A DNA stretch of 64,000 bases, taken from positions 2,666,001 through 2,730,000 of the forward strand of contig NZ_CP030082.1 in assembly GCF_006874645.1 (NCBI RefSeq), written 5' to 3'. Shown one piece after another: positions 7,245 through 14,404 of this stretch; the stretch's first letter is position 1, and each line of letters starts with the position of its first letter. The notes beneath the pieces were generated by a model. That model was not told where the DNA came from and searched no databases. It was given only the letters and a program-made list of their open reading frames with translations. This DNA is from Bdellovibrio sp. ZAP7. Lineage in GTDB: Bacteria; Bdellovibrionota; Bdellovibrionia; Bdellovibrionales; Bdellovibrionaceae. Position numbers and translations under genes: made by a program.

Positions 7245-8396
7245 ATGGGCGCGATGACTTACGATTTCCTCCCTACTACAATGAACCCCATGTTCAGTAT
7301 CTTTAATGGCAAGAAAGCCGTGCAGTACATTTTTTTCGAGATGCTTCCAAGTTTCGTCCTCGGTCTTTTGGTTTTCATTTCCATCATCCTGATGTTCCAG
7401 GTTTTGCGTCTCACGGAGTTTGCGCTTGTCCACGGCGTCGCTTTAAAAACCATCGGTGAAATCGTGGGATATGTCGTTATTTCACTTCTGCCCGTGCTGT
7501 TCCCGATGGCTTTGCTTTTCTCGGTCCTTCTTACCTACGGTCGCTTAAGTCAGGATTCTGAAATCGTGGCGATGAAAGCATCGGGCCTGGCAATGGGAAC
7601 TTTGATAATCCCGGCACTGCTCTTAGCTTTGATTGTCGGCATTGTCTCTGCACAGACCTCATTTGTGATCGCTCCTTGGGGAAATCGCCAGTTCGAGGTT
7701 TTGTTCACACGTTTGGCAAACACCAAAGCTACAGCCGTTATCAAAGAGGGAACTTTTGCAGAAGGCTTCTTTGATATGGTGGTTTACGCCAATGAAGTGG
7801 ATTCCAAAAACGGCAAACTTCGCAAAGTCTTTATTTATGACGAGAAAAATGGCGATGTTCCTTTGACCGTTATTGCTAAAGAAGGAAGCCTTTTACCAGA
7901 TCCTGAGCGTCCTGGTCAGGAAGTTTTGCTTCGTTTACAAAATGGTGAAATTCACCGTCAGGCGAAAACGCACACTAAGATTAGTTTTGACACTTACGAT
8001 GTGCATTTTTCTGAACCGGATCAATATGAAGAACGCGCTAAGTCTCCGCCTTCTTTGACACTAGAAGAAGTAAAAAACCGCTTGAAACAAGATTTCAAAG
8101 ATCCGGAAGAGCATCGTATTATGCAGACGGAACTTCACAAACGCTGGGCGATTTCTATTCTTTGCGTGGTCTTTTCTTTGATTGGCGTAGGCTTAGGAAC
8201 AACAACCAATCGCCGTGCAGCGAAGGCTGGCGGTATGATTCTTTGTATCGGGATTATTATTTTCTATTGGGTGCTTTATGTCGCGGCCGAAGGTGCTGCA
8301 CGCAGTGGTTCGCTTCCTGTCGCCATAGCAATCTGGGCGCCAAACATCATTTTCGGTGGGATCGCGCTTCAGTCTTTAAGAAAAAATTGGAATTAG
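7245..8396 (+). CDS. LptF/LptG-family lipopolysaccharide export permease
   Basis: 383 residues if read from ATG 7245; in-frame ATGs at 7281 and 7290 are as plausible since none has a clear ribosome binding site. The layout is that of LptF/LptG (YjgP/YjgQ): three N-terminal membrane helices (about 30-140), a periplasmic beta-jellyroll-like domain (about 140-290), and three C-terminal helices (LHKRWAISILCVVFSLIGVGLG onward). The conserved HKRWA motif before the fourth helix fits. In the Lpt machine this protein pairs with a second permease and the ATPase LptB to pull LPS from the inner membrane. The N-terminal start resembles LptF more than LptG; partners are not in the window. Confidence 0.85.
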   Translation: MGAMTYDFLPTTMNPMFSIFNGKKAVQYIFFEMLPSFVLGLLVFISIILMFQVLRLTEFALVHGVALKTIGEIVGYVVISLLPVLFPMALLFSVLLTYGRLSQDSEIVAMKASGLAMGTLIIPALLLALIVGIVSAQTSFVIAPWGNRQFEVLFTRLANTKATAVIKEGTFAEGFFDMVVYANEVDSKNGKLRKVFIYDEKNGDVPLTVIAKEGSLLPDPERPGQEVLLRLQNGEIHRQAKTHTKISFDTYDVHFSEPDQYEERAKSPPSLTLEEVKNRLKQDFKDPEEHRIMQTELHKRWAISILCVVFSLIGVGLGTTTNRRAAKAGGMILCIGIIIFYWVLYVAAEGAARSGSLPVAIAIWAPNIIFGGIALQSLRKNWN

Positions 8397-8599
8397 AAGA
8401 GATCGTTTCAGCTGGAGGTTGGGGCGGTCTTAAAATAAGAGCGATGCAGCAGCATCCTTACTACCACGGTCATCCTTGACCACATCGCCCCTCCCTTGAA
8501 TCAAATGGTAAGAGCAACTCCCCACCCCTTGCAAAAGATTTTTTTAGATCATTTCACTTTTTTCAGTACCTTTTTGTCATTCAAAATGAGCCACTATCC

Positions 8600-9541
8600 C
8601 TAGTGGGAATCGCTCGAAACACCCACAATACCTGCTGTTTTAAAATTGTCCGTCAATAACTCGGAGTGAAATAAGGTGGACAAATCTTGGGCATCACGCA
8701 CCATTTGCGCGCCATCCAACAGTAAATCCAGGCCGCCTAAAAAATGCGGATCCAGCGGATGACCCGGCACAACCCAAACTGGACGCGAAAGCTCTGCGGC
8801 CTGGTGTGCAGTAATCAAAGTTCCACTGCGACGTCTTGCCTCCACCAATAAAGTGGCACAACCAAGCGCCGCAATCAGACGATTGCGATGATGAAAAAGA
8901 CGTTTATGCATCACCTGCTGCGGATCGTATTCACTGATGAAACAGCCTCCCTGATCAAGCACGGGAGTGATCCATTCCCGCAAACTGCTGGGATACATTT
9001 CCCCTAGTCCCGAAGGTAGCACCACCGCGGTCGGAATGCTCTTACGCAAAGCCAATGAATGCGCTTTTTGATCTACTCCACGGGCACCACCACTGATAAC
9101 CAACGGCATTTGCTTTTCTAAAAATAAAGCCAGCTCTTGTTCCATCCATTTTAAGGAATCCGCACTGGGCTCTCGACTGCCGACAATGGAAATCGAGCGC
9201 TCAATCATCCAACAAGGAGAGCCGCGATAAGAAAGCGTCAGTGGTGGCTCTGCCATACGATAACACTGTGTCGGAAATAAGGGATCACCATAACAAATGA
9301 ACTGCATGCCCTGCATTTTCCAGCGCACAGTTTCGGCACACAGATCTTTAAACAAGGTAAAATTCTTTTCTAAAGAATCTCCTAGTTCGGGCAGATATTC
9401 CTGCATGGCCTGGCGGAGATAAAATTCTGTCAGACAACCGATCTGAGAAAGACGCAAATAAGTTTGATGAATTTCGTCGCGGTGAACGCGATACAGGGGA
9501 TGGGATTTTATAAGTTGGGAGAGAGCATGGATTTCAGTCAT
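8600..9541 (-). CDS. dprA: DNA-processing protein DprA (Smf family)
   Basis: 313 residues. The Rossmann-like DprA domain (about 105-300) carries SIVGSREPS, the signature SGGARGVDQKAH, then VLPSGL, YPSSLR, FHHRNRLIAAL and RRSGTLITAHQAAEL. DprA binds incoming single-stranded DNA and loads RecA in natural transformation. It has an N-terminal helical region but no C-terminal winged helix. The ATG at 9541 directly abuts the T-run of the upstream terminator, leaving no room for a Shine-Dalgarno sequence. ComEC-type genes lie 2.5 kb away, so competence genes are loosely grouped. Confidence 0.93.
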   Translation of the reverse strand: MTEIHALSQLIKSHPLYRVHRDEIHQTYLRLSQIGCLTEFYLRQAMQEYLPELGDSLEKNFTLFKDLCAETVRWKMQGMQFICYGDPLFPTQCYRMAEPPLTLSYRGSPCWMIERSISIVGSREPSADSLKWMEQELALFLEKQMPLVISGGARGVDQKAHSLALRKSIPTAVVLPSGLGEMYPSSLREWITPVLDQGGCFISEYDPQQVMHKRLFHHRNRLIAALGCATLLVEARRRSGTLITAHQAAELSRPVWVVPGHPLDPHFLGGLDLLLDGAQMVRDAQDLSTLFHSELLTDNFKTAGIVGVSSDSH

Positions 9542-9572
9542 AAAAAAAGGCTCTGCAATTTGCAGAGCCCTT
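9542..9572 (-). terminator. Intrinsic terminator after the LysM gene
   Basis: On the minus strand GGCTCTGCAAATTGCAGAGCC followed by seven Ts. The last T touches the dprA start codon. Confidence 0.85.
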
Positions 9573-9581
9573 CATTAGTGA

Positions 9582-11231
9582 TTACAACTCAAGATCAAGG
9601 TCTTCAGATCCGGACTCCGGCGAAACAGGAGGGGCGCCACCTAAATCCAATTCTTCATCAATTTGATCTTTCGATTCTGGTGTATGACTTTCCTGAACAT
9701 CAGGGCCTGCTGAAGCCGTTTTTGCTCCCACACCGACATAGTCTCCCAACAAGATATCTTCGTTAGAAGTCGTCACATAAGCTGTGGCAAAGTTTGGCGT
9801 CACATTGACGATTTTCAAGCTACCGATATTGCGATCATTCAAAACCGCATTGGCTTGACGATTGCGAAGGGCACTGTCTGCAAAAATTGTCAGATTTTGT
9901 CCCACCTGAAATCCGCGGGCCGAACCACCATCTAAGAACACCAAAGAGTTTGAACCAAACAAACCGCGTTTTTTTCCGAACTCCCCTCCCATGATTTTCG
10001 CATTGGCAGAGTTATTCACTGTACCCGGACGTGGATCGATCATTGGAACTTCGCCTGGAACCAGAACGGCGCCAACTTCCACCGGCTGAATCGCTTTTTT
10101 AACGATCGCGCGATAAATATTTTTTTCAGCATTCACTTTTTCTAGAATTTCTAAACCACCTTGAACTTCCACCATGCGGCCTTTACGACCTTTCACAGCG
10201 GGATCAAACACTTCGCCCATATTTTTCTGAACGATGTAGTTCTTTTCTTGGTTACCATTTAATTTTACATACACGTATTGGAATTCGTTCGCCGTTTGTG
10301 AATCCAGTTCCGTTGCAGTGATAGTTCCTGCGCCCGGAACTTCGTTATCTGCTACGAAATAAGTCAGATACTCGTAAGGGATCGGCATTTTATTTTCTCT
10401 GAATTCAATTTCCACAGCAGAGCTGTCATCAAATACACCGAAGCGACCTTTCGGCAAACTGTTCGGAAGTGAGCCAAGCACGGGAGTGTGCTTACGACGA
10501 GTTGGTGGCACCGGAGGCTCACTGATACTTGGTTCAACGATTTTATCACCTTCAGATTCAGCGACAGTTTCGCCTTCCTTACCTGCGACAGCAAGAGTTG
10601 GCGCATCCATCATCGTACCTGGATAGAATTTTATATTCATATCCGGAGTGATTTCATGGGGATTTAAAATCGATCCATTATTCAATGACCAAAGTTTCGG
10701 CCAGAAGTTTGGATCACCGAAGAACGTGTTAGAAATATCCCAAAGAGTGTTACCCTTTTCGACCTTATAAACTTCGGATTTACGAGCTCCAACGGCTTTG
10801 TCCCAAGCTTCATCTGAAGTGGGCTGCGCGTTGTACTTTTTGTAGATATTGTGGAATCGATTTTCTTTATTGAAATCCGGATCACTGCTACCTGCATCTG
10901 AAAAACTTGACGAAGCATCGGCATGAGTTGGTGCCGGCACATCGTTCGGTGCAGAAATTTCCGGAGTGGGTACATCAGGCGCTGCTGGGGGTGGCGGAGT
11001 TTCAACACTTTGCCCCGACGAAGAGCCCGGTTGAATTTCCGTAAATTCAGGAACACTCGGCTCTATGGGAGTTTCACTTTTTTTAGGTTCTAATACATCC
11101 AATGGATCTGCATCCCACGTTGTATCTGGTGGCGGTGCATCCTGACCGTGCGCAGTTTGGAATTGCACCAAAAGCGCACAGAATATAATCGTCAATGAGA
11201 CTGAGAACTTCTTGTTCTTCACTTTTTGCAT
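9582..11231 (-). CDS. Secreted LysM-domain protein
   Basis: 549 residues. Residues about 8-30 form a signal peptide (SLTIIFCALLVQFQTAHG). A Pro/Ser-rich linker (35-115) leads to one LysM domain at about 155-205 (VYKVEKGNTLWDISNTFFGD, FWPKLWSLN), which binds peptidoglycan glycan strands. The remaining 340 residues form a beta-rich region without a known catalytic motif, ending in an acidic tail. This layout (LysM then FYPG) occurs in several deltaproteobacterial surface proteins. The ATG at 11231 touches AAGG; an in-frame GTG at 11222 is better spaced and may be the true start. It lies 21 bases after the TPR gene and is probably cotranscribed with it. Confidence 0.8.
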   Translation of the reverse strand: MQKVKNKKFSVSLTIIFCALLVQFQTAHGQDAPPPDTTWDADPLDVLEPKKSETPIEPSVPEFTEIQPGSSSGQSVETPPPPAAPDVPTPEISAPNDVPAPTHADASSSFSDAGSSDPDFNKENRFHNIYKKYNAQPTSDEAWDKAVGARKSEVYKVEKGNTLWDISNTFFGDPNFWPKLWSLNNGSILNPHEITPDMNIKFYPGTMMDAPTLAVAGKEGETVAESEGDKIVEPSISEPPVPPTRRKHTPVLGSLPNSLPKGRFGVFDDSSAVEIEFRENKMPIPYEYLTYFVADNEVPGAGTITATELDSQTANEFQYVYVKLNGNQEKNYIVQKNMGEVFDPAVKGRKGRMVEVQGGLEILEKVNAEKNIYRAIVKKAIQPVEVGAVLVPGEVPMIDPRPGTVNNSANAKIMGGEFGKKRGLFGSNSLVFLDGGSARGFQVGQNLTIFADSALRNRQANAVLNDRNIGSLKIVNVTPNFATAYVTTSNEDILLGDYVGVGAKTASAGPDVQESHTPESKDQIDEELDLGGAPPVSPESGSEDLDLEL

Positions 11232-11252
11232 CCTTGCAAGTGGTGATTATTC

Positions 11253-11777
11253 TTAGTTGAACTGTTTCAGTTCAGCATCTGCTCTGAAGGATTCTGGGCT
11301 GCCAGGATATTTAGCTCTCACTTCCACAAGGGAACGTTTCGCAAACTGTGGCAGATTCATTTTTTTATATGTCATGGCTTTCGCAAATCGTGCACTCGCC
11401 GCTTTATCGCTGTTCGGATATTCTTTTTCGATGCGACCGAAATAGCGAATCGCTTCAGGGAAGTTGTTATGCTCAACAGCCATTCTGCCCGCCAGAAACA
11501 ATGCATTATCCGCATAAGTGCTCGCTGGAAAGCGCGTCAAAAGGCTTTGTAGACGGCTTTTTAAGCCGATCTCATCATCGCGTTGAGAAGCGCTTACCAT
11601 TTCAGCATACAGGGCCGTGTCAGATTGTTTCCTGAAATCTTGTCCCGTCAATTCCACCAACAGTGCTTGCTGTTTGGGAGTTTGTGCGGCGCCTTTGATT
11701 GTGTTTGTTGACTTGGCTGCTGCAGCCAAAGGTAAGCTTAAAAGTAGTGTTGCTGCCAATCGTCCTAGTTGCTTCAT
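11253..11777 (-). CDS. Periplasmic TPR protein (YbgF/CpoB-like)
   Basis: 174 residues with a signal peptide (LAATLLLSLPLAAAA). The mature part is all helical and contains tetratricopeptide-like repeats near 75-165 (YADNALFLAGRMAVEHNNFPEAIRYFGRIEKEYPNSDKAASARFAKA...), the pattern of the C-terminal domain of CpoB/YbgF, which coordinates outer-membrane constriction and wall synthesis. No Tol-Pal genes flank it, so the assignment stops at the fold. AGGAG lies nine bases before ATG 11777. Upstream member of a two-gene unit with the LysM protein. Confidence 0.75.
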   Translation of the reverse strand: MKQLGRLAATLLLSLPLAAAAKSTNTIKGAAQTPKQQALLVELTGQDFRKQSDTALYAEMVSASQRDDEIGLKSRLQSLLTRFPASTYADNALFLAGRMAVEHNNFPEAIRYFGRIEKEYPNSDKAASARFAKAMTYKKMNLPQFAKRSLVEVRAKYPGSPESFRADAELKQFN

Positions 11778-12091
11778 CTCTCGACACTCCTTGATCTTTT
11801 ACCAGTATGACATGCAATCCAAAGTGCAAACAAGCAGACTTATCCACACAAAATGTTGAGTTATTGTAATGCTGGACCTTGGACCTGTTGAATTTCAAGG
11901 GTTTCAGCGATTTGCATGAAATTTAAGCACGGGATAAGCATATGATTTTACTGCCGTATTTTTTAAAATCGCACTGTTTTTCAGCGCTCTAATTTCAGAT
12001 CTTACAATCCGACTTACACGGACGCAGAGGACTCACGACAGATTATTTTAGAAACCACGTCTGCGGCGCTTTTTGCTAAGTCCTCGAATTC
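11778..12091. other. Intergenic region, nothing identified
   Basis: 314 bases between divergent genes. No reading frame with a ribosome binding site, hairpin with a T-tract or repeat stood out. It must hold promoters for both sides, but none is clear enough to mark. Confidence 0.5.
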
Positions 12092-13006
12092 ATGATTATT
12101 CTTATTCTCCTTGCCTTGAGCTTGAGCAATTGCACGCAGGACACCATGCTGAATAATGCATCAAGCCTTTCTCAGAGTTATCAACAAAAGTGTCTTACAT
12201 TCATTCCGCGCGAGTCAGAAAATTACTCTGCACTGACCTCAATAGTGTGTGGCGAAAAACTCAGCGATCAGAACCTGAAACAGAATTTAGTGAAGACATC
12301 ACTGATTCATATATTCATCATTTCAGGTTCTCATCTTCTTTTGCTCGACGAACTTTTCGCAGTTTTAAGAATTCCATTTTTTGTAAGATTCTTAATTTTG
12401 AGCTTTTACTCCCTAATAGTTGGCTGGCAACCACCCGCCGTAAGAGCCTTGTCTGCATTGGGTTTGCGAGGACTTTTTAAATCTCGTGGTTGGAAATTTC
12501 CACCGGATTTGATGACGATGATTGCGGGATGTTTCACACTCGCGCTTTTTCCTGCGTGGTGGAACTCACCATCACTGCTGATGAGTTGGTGTGCCAGTTT
12601 GGCACTGGCATGGACATCGTTGCTAAAAATAAGAAATGTTTTTCATCGCTTGTTGTTCAATCAATGCGCAGTTTTTATTTTCATGTGTGCTCCACTGTGG
12701 GGCTTGAGTTCACTTCATCCCCTCGCACTGCTTTACAATTTGTTATTAGGGCCGGTGGTGTCTTACATTTTACTACCGCTAGGGTTTGCAAGCGTCATCA
12801 TTCCATCGGTAGTGGCGGCCTTTGATTTTGTGATGACGGGCTTTGCACAAATCCTGAAATGGGCCTCTGAACCTGTTCCCATGGTCTCTGCGAAACAGAT
12901 TTCAATATCCACATTATGGTTTTGGATTTTTGCGTGGCACATCTTTTTTCACTTTTTTCGATTGCGACTTCGCCAAGGAAAGGATGCTGCGTGGAGTGGG
13001 TGTTAA
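12092..13006 (+). CDS. ComEC/Rec2 competence membrane domain, stand-alone
   Basis: 304 residues, hydrophobic with about seven membrane helices. The stretch SLIHIFIISGSHLLLL corresponds to the ComEC competence-domain hallmark (HLLAISGLHV in relatives), followed by WQPPAVRAL, matching the PPxxRA motif. ComEC forms the inner-membrane channel for single-stranded DNA in transformation. Canonical ComEC is about 700 residues with an N-terminal OB domain, this channel domain and a C-terminal metallo-beta-lactamase domain. Here the OB part is missing and the third part is a separate gene starting 16 bases before this one ends. The N-terminus has a lipoprotein-like SNC, of uncertain meaning. Confidence 0.85.
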   Translation: MIILILLALSLSNCTQDTMLNNASSLSQSYQQKCLTFIPRESENYSALTSIVCGEKLSDQNLKQNLVKTSLIHIFIISGSHLLLLDELFAVLRIPFFVRFLILSFYSLIVGWQPPAVRALSALGLRGLFKSRGWKFPPDLMTMIAGCFTLALFPAWWNSPSLLMSWCASLALAWTSLLKIRNVFHRLLFNQCAVFIFMCAPLWGLSSLHPLALLYNLLLGPVVSYILLPLGFASVIIPSVVAAFDFVMTGFAQILKWASEPVPMVSAKQISISTLWFWIFAWHIFFHFFRLRLRQGKDAAWSGC

Positions 13007-13749
13007 GATTTTCACTGTTCTCGATTTTGTTGATAACTTTCAGCGCCACACCCGTGGCAAATAAATCAGTGTTCTCATATCTCGTGATATGGAACGTCGG
13101 CCAAGGACAATGGGCGACGTCCATTGACGACACCACCTGCCGACATTTTGACGTGGGCGGCGAACGATTTCCCTGGGGAAAAATCGCCAAGCTTTGCCGC
13201 GATAAAAGTAACAAAATTTACCTCAGCCACTGGGATTGGGATCATATCGGTGCGTTAGCGAAATGGCCTTTATCGTGGCAGAGTTGTCTTGCGATGAGGC
13301 CGCAGGGAAGTTCGTCGCCGGGAAAAATGCGTCTGCTCGAAAAGTTTTCTGATTGCGCCGAGACGTTGGATGTTCCGCATTGGCAAGGTTTGACGGTTTT
13401 TAAAAAATCAAAAAAGTCTGCAGGTAAAGTCGATACAAATGCTGCAAGCCAGATTACGTCTTACAAAGGTTTTTTATTCCCCGGAGATTCACCGGTAAAA
13501 ACCGAAACTCAATGGCAGAACTTACCTTGGGTGCGTGAAACGCGCGTGTTGCTACTGGGGCATCATGGCTCGCGCACCAGCACATCGGAAGAGCTTTTAA
13601 CTCACTTGCCACATCTTAGTATGGCCGTCGCATCAGCCCGCTATGCCCGTTACAAACATCCCCATGCAGAAGTGATTTATCGACTTAAAAAGCACCGCAT
13701 TCCCCTGCTTAAAACAGAGGATTGGGGGAATATTTGGTTTGAATATTAG
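12991..13749 (+). CDS. Metallo-beta-lactamase-fold protein, ComEC C-terminal part
   Basis: 252 residues from GTG 12991, preceded by AAGGAAAGG at proper spacing; the frame is open back to an ATG at 12916. A signal-anchor-like segment (VLRFSLFSILLITFSATPVA) is followed by the beta-lactamase fold of ComEC: WNVGQGQWATS, FDVGG, the metal-site signature LSHWDWDHIGAL (HxDxDH form), FPGDSP and LLLGHHGSRTSTSEELL, then SARYARYKHPHAEV. In ComEC this domain is proposed to degrade or process the non-transported DNA strand. It overlaps the channel gene, so the two products are presumably made together and act as a split ComEC. Confidence 0.85.
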   Translation: MEWVLRFSLFSILLITFSATPVANKSVFSYLVIWNVGQGQWATSIDDTTCRHFDVGGERFPWGKIAKLCRDKSNKIYLSHWDWDHIGALAKWPLSWQSCLAMRPQGSSSPGKMRLLEKFSDCAETLDVPHWQGLTVFKKSKKSAGKVDTNAASQITSYKGFLFPGDSPVKTETQWQNLPWVRETRVLLLGHHGSRTSTSEELLTHLPHLSMAVASARYARYKHPHAEVIYRLKKHRIPLLKTEDWGNIWFEY

Positions 13750-13790
13750 AGTTCACTCGTGGTGAATATTAACTTCGTCAACGAAGTGAT

Positions 13791-14255
13791 TTAAGGAGTG
13801 CATTTTTGAATGCCTTCAGTGTCGTTGCGGCATTCTAAAGGTTTTTTGCAAAAGTCATATTGGGAGGCACATAGCTGATTTGCACTCCCCTGGCCGTATT
13901 CGCCTCCCACACAGGCTTTGATGCCGTCACCGCGGTCTTTACAGCGCGTTGGGTATTTACAGTAGGAATTGTTATCGCCGCAAAGATCACCGTTATTACC
14001 GGCATTGGGAGACGAATCCAGGCACAACATCACTTTGTCGCCACGATCCTGACATCTTAACGGATAAGCGCACAGACCGGCCGCCCCCGCGCAGTTATCA
14101 CCCTTCTTACCCGCACCCATCGTGGTTCCTACACAGACGACTTTGCCATCGCCACGATCGCGGCAAACACCGCTCCCGCGACAATTGCAATCAATGCCGA
14201 TTGCGAAAGTGACGGAAGAAACCACAAGGCCGACGATAAAGACGAAATTTCTCAT
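13791..14255 (-). CDS. Secreted cysteine-repeat protein
   Basis: 154 residues with a signal peptide (FVFIVGLVVSSVTFA). The mature chain has sixteen cysteines in four repeats. Three full repeats keep exactly the same spacing: C55-C62-C68-C78, C92-C99-C105-C115, C129-C136-C142-C152, a period of 37 residues. The first repeat is shortened (C23/C25-C31-C41). Each repeat has the core CxDRGDGxxxC (last copy degenerate). The pattern suggests stacked disulfide-stabilised modules on the surface or in the periplasm. No named family was recognised. RGD occurs in three repeats but need not imply adhesion. Confidence 0.75.
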   Translation of the reverse strand: MRNFVFIVGLVVSSVTFAIGIDCNCRGSGVCRDRGDGKVVCVGTTMGAGKKGDNCAGAAGLCAYPLRCQDRGDKVMLCLDSSPNAGNNGDLCGDNNSYCKYPTRCKDRGDGIKACVGGEYGQGSANQLCASQYDFCKKPLECRNDTEGIQKCTP

Positions 14256-14348
14256 TCTTAAATCTTAGACGTATTCCCAATGAAGATGCAACTCACACAT
14301 CGAATCAGCGTTTATTTCCGCTTCGGTAACCGCATGCAGCACGGAAAT

Positions 14349-14380
14349 AAAAAAAGGCCCCGTTTCGGCGGAGGCCTTTT
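14349..14380 (-). terminator. Terminator of the aerobactin-type operon
   Basis: Minus strand GGCCTCCG ccgaaa CGGGGCC followed by a run of seven Ts, 25 bases after the iutA stop. A second hairpin, TTTATTTCCG/CGGAAATAAA (14311-14320 and 14342-14351), lies next to it. Confidence 0.8.
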
Positions 14381-14404
14381 GTGTGTTTCATTATTTTAAA
14401 TCTG

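Noticed and set aside
7245-7280. Start of the LptF-like protein fixed at the first ATG
   Set aside because: Not taken as certain: three in-frame ATGs (7245, 7281, 7290) exist and none has a convincing ribosome binding site, so the coordinate is provisional.
12092-13749. Split ComEC as a pseudogene
   Set aside because: Both halves keep their key motifs, each has its own start signals, and the second has its own anchor, so decay is not supported by the sequence.
13791-14255. RGD motifs in the cysteine-repeat protein as integrin-type adhesion signals
   Set aside because: RGD is part of the repeat core RDRGDG and appears by repetition; bacterial prey has no integrins.
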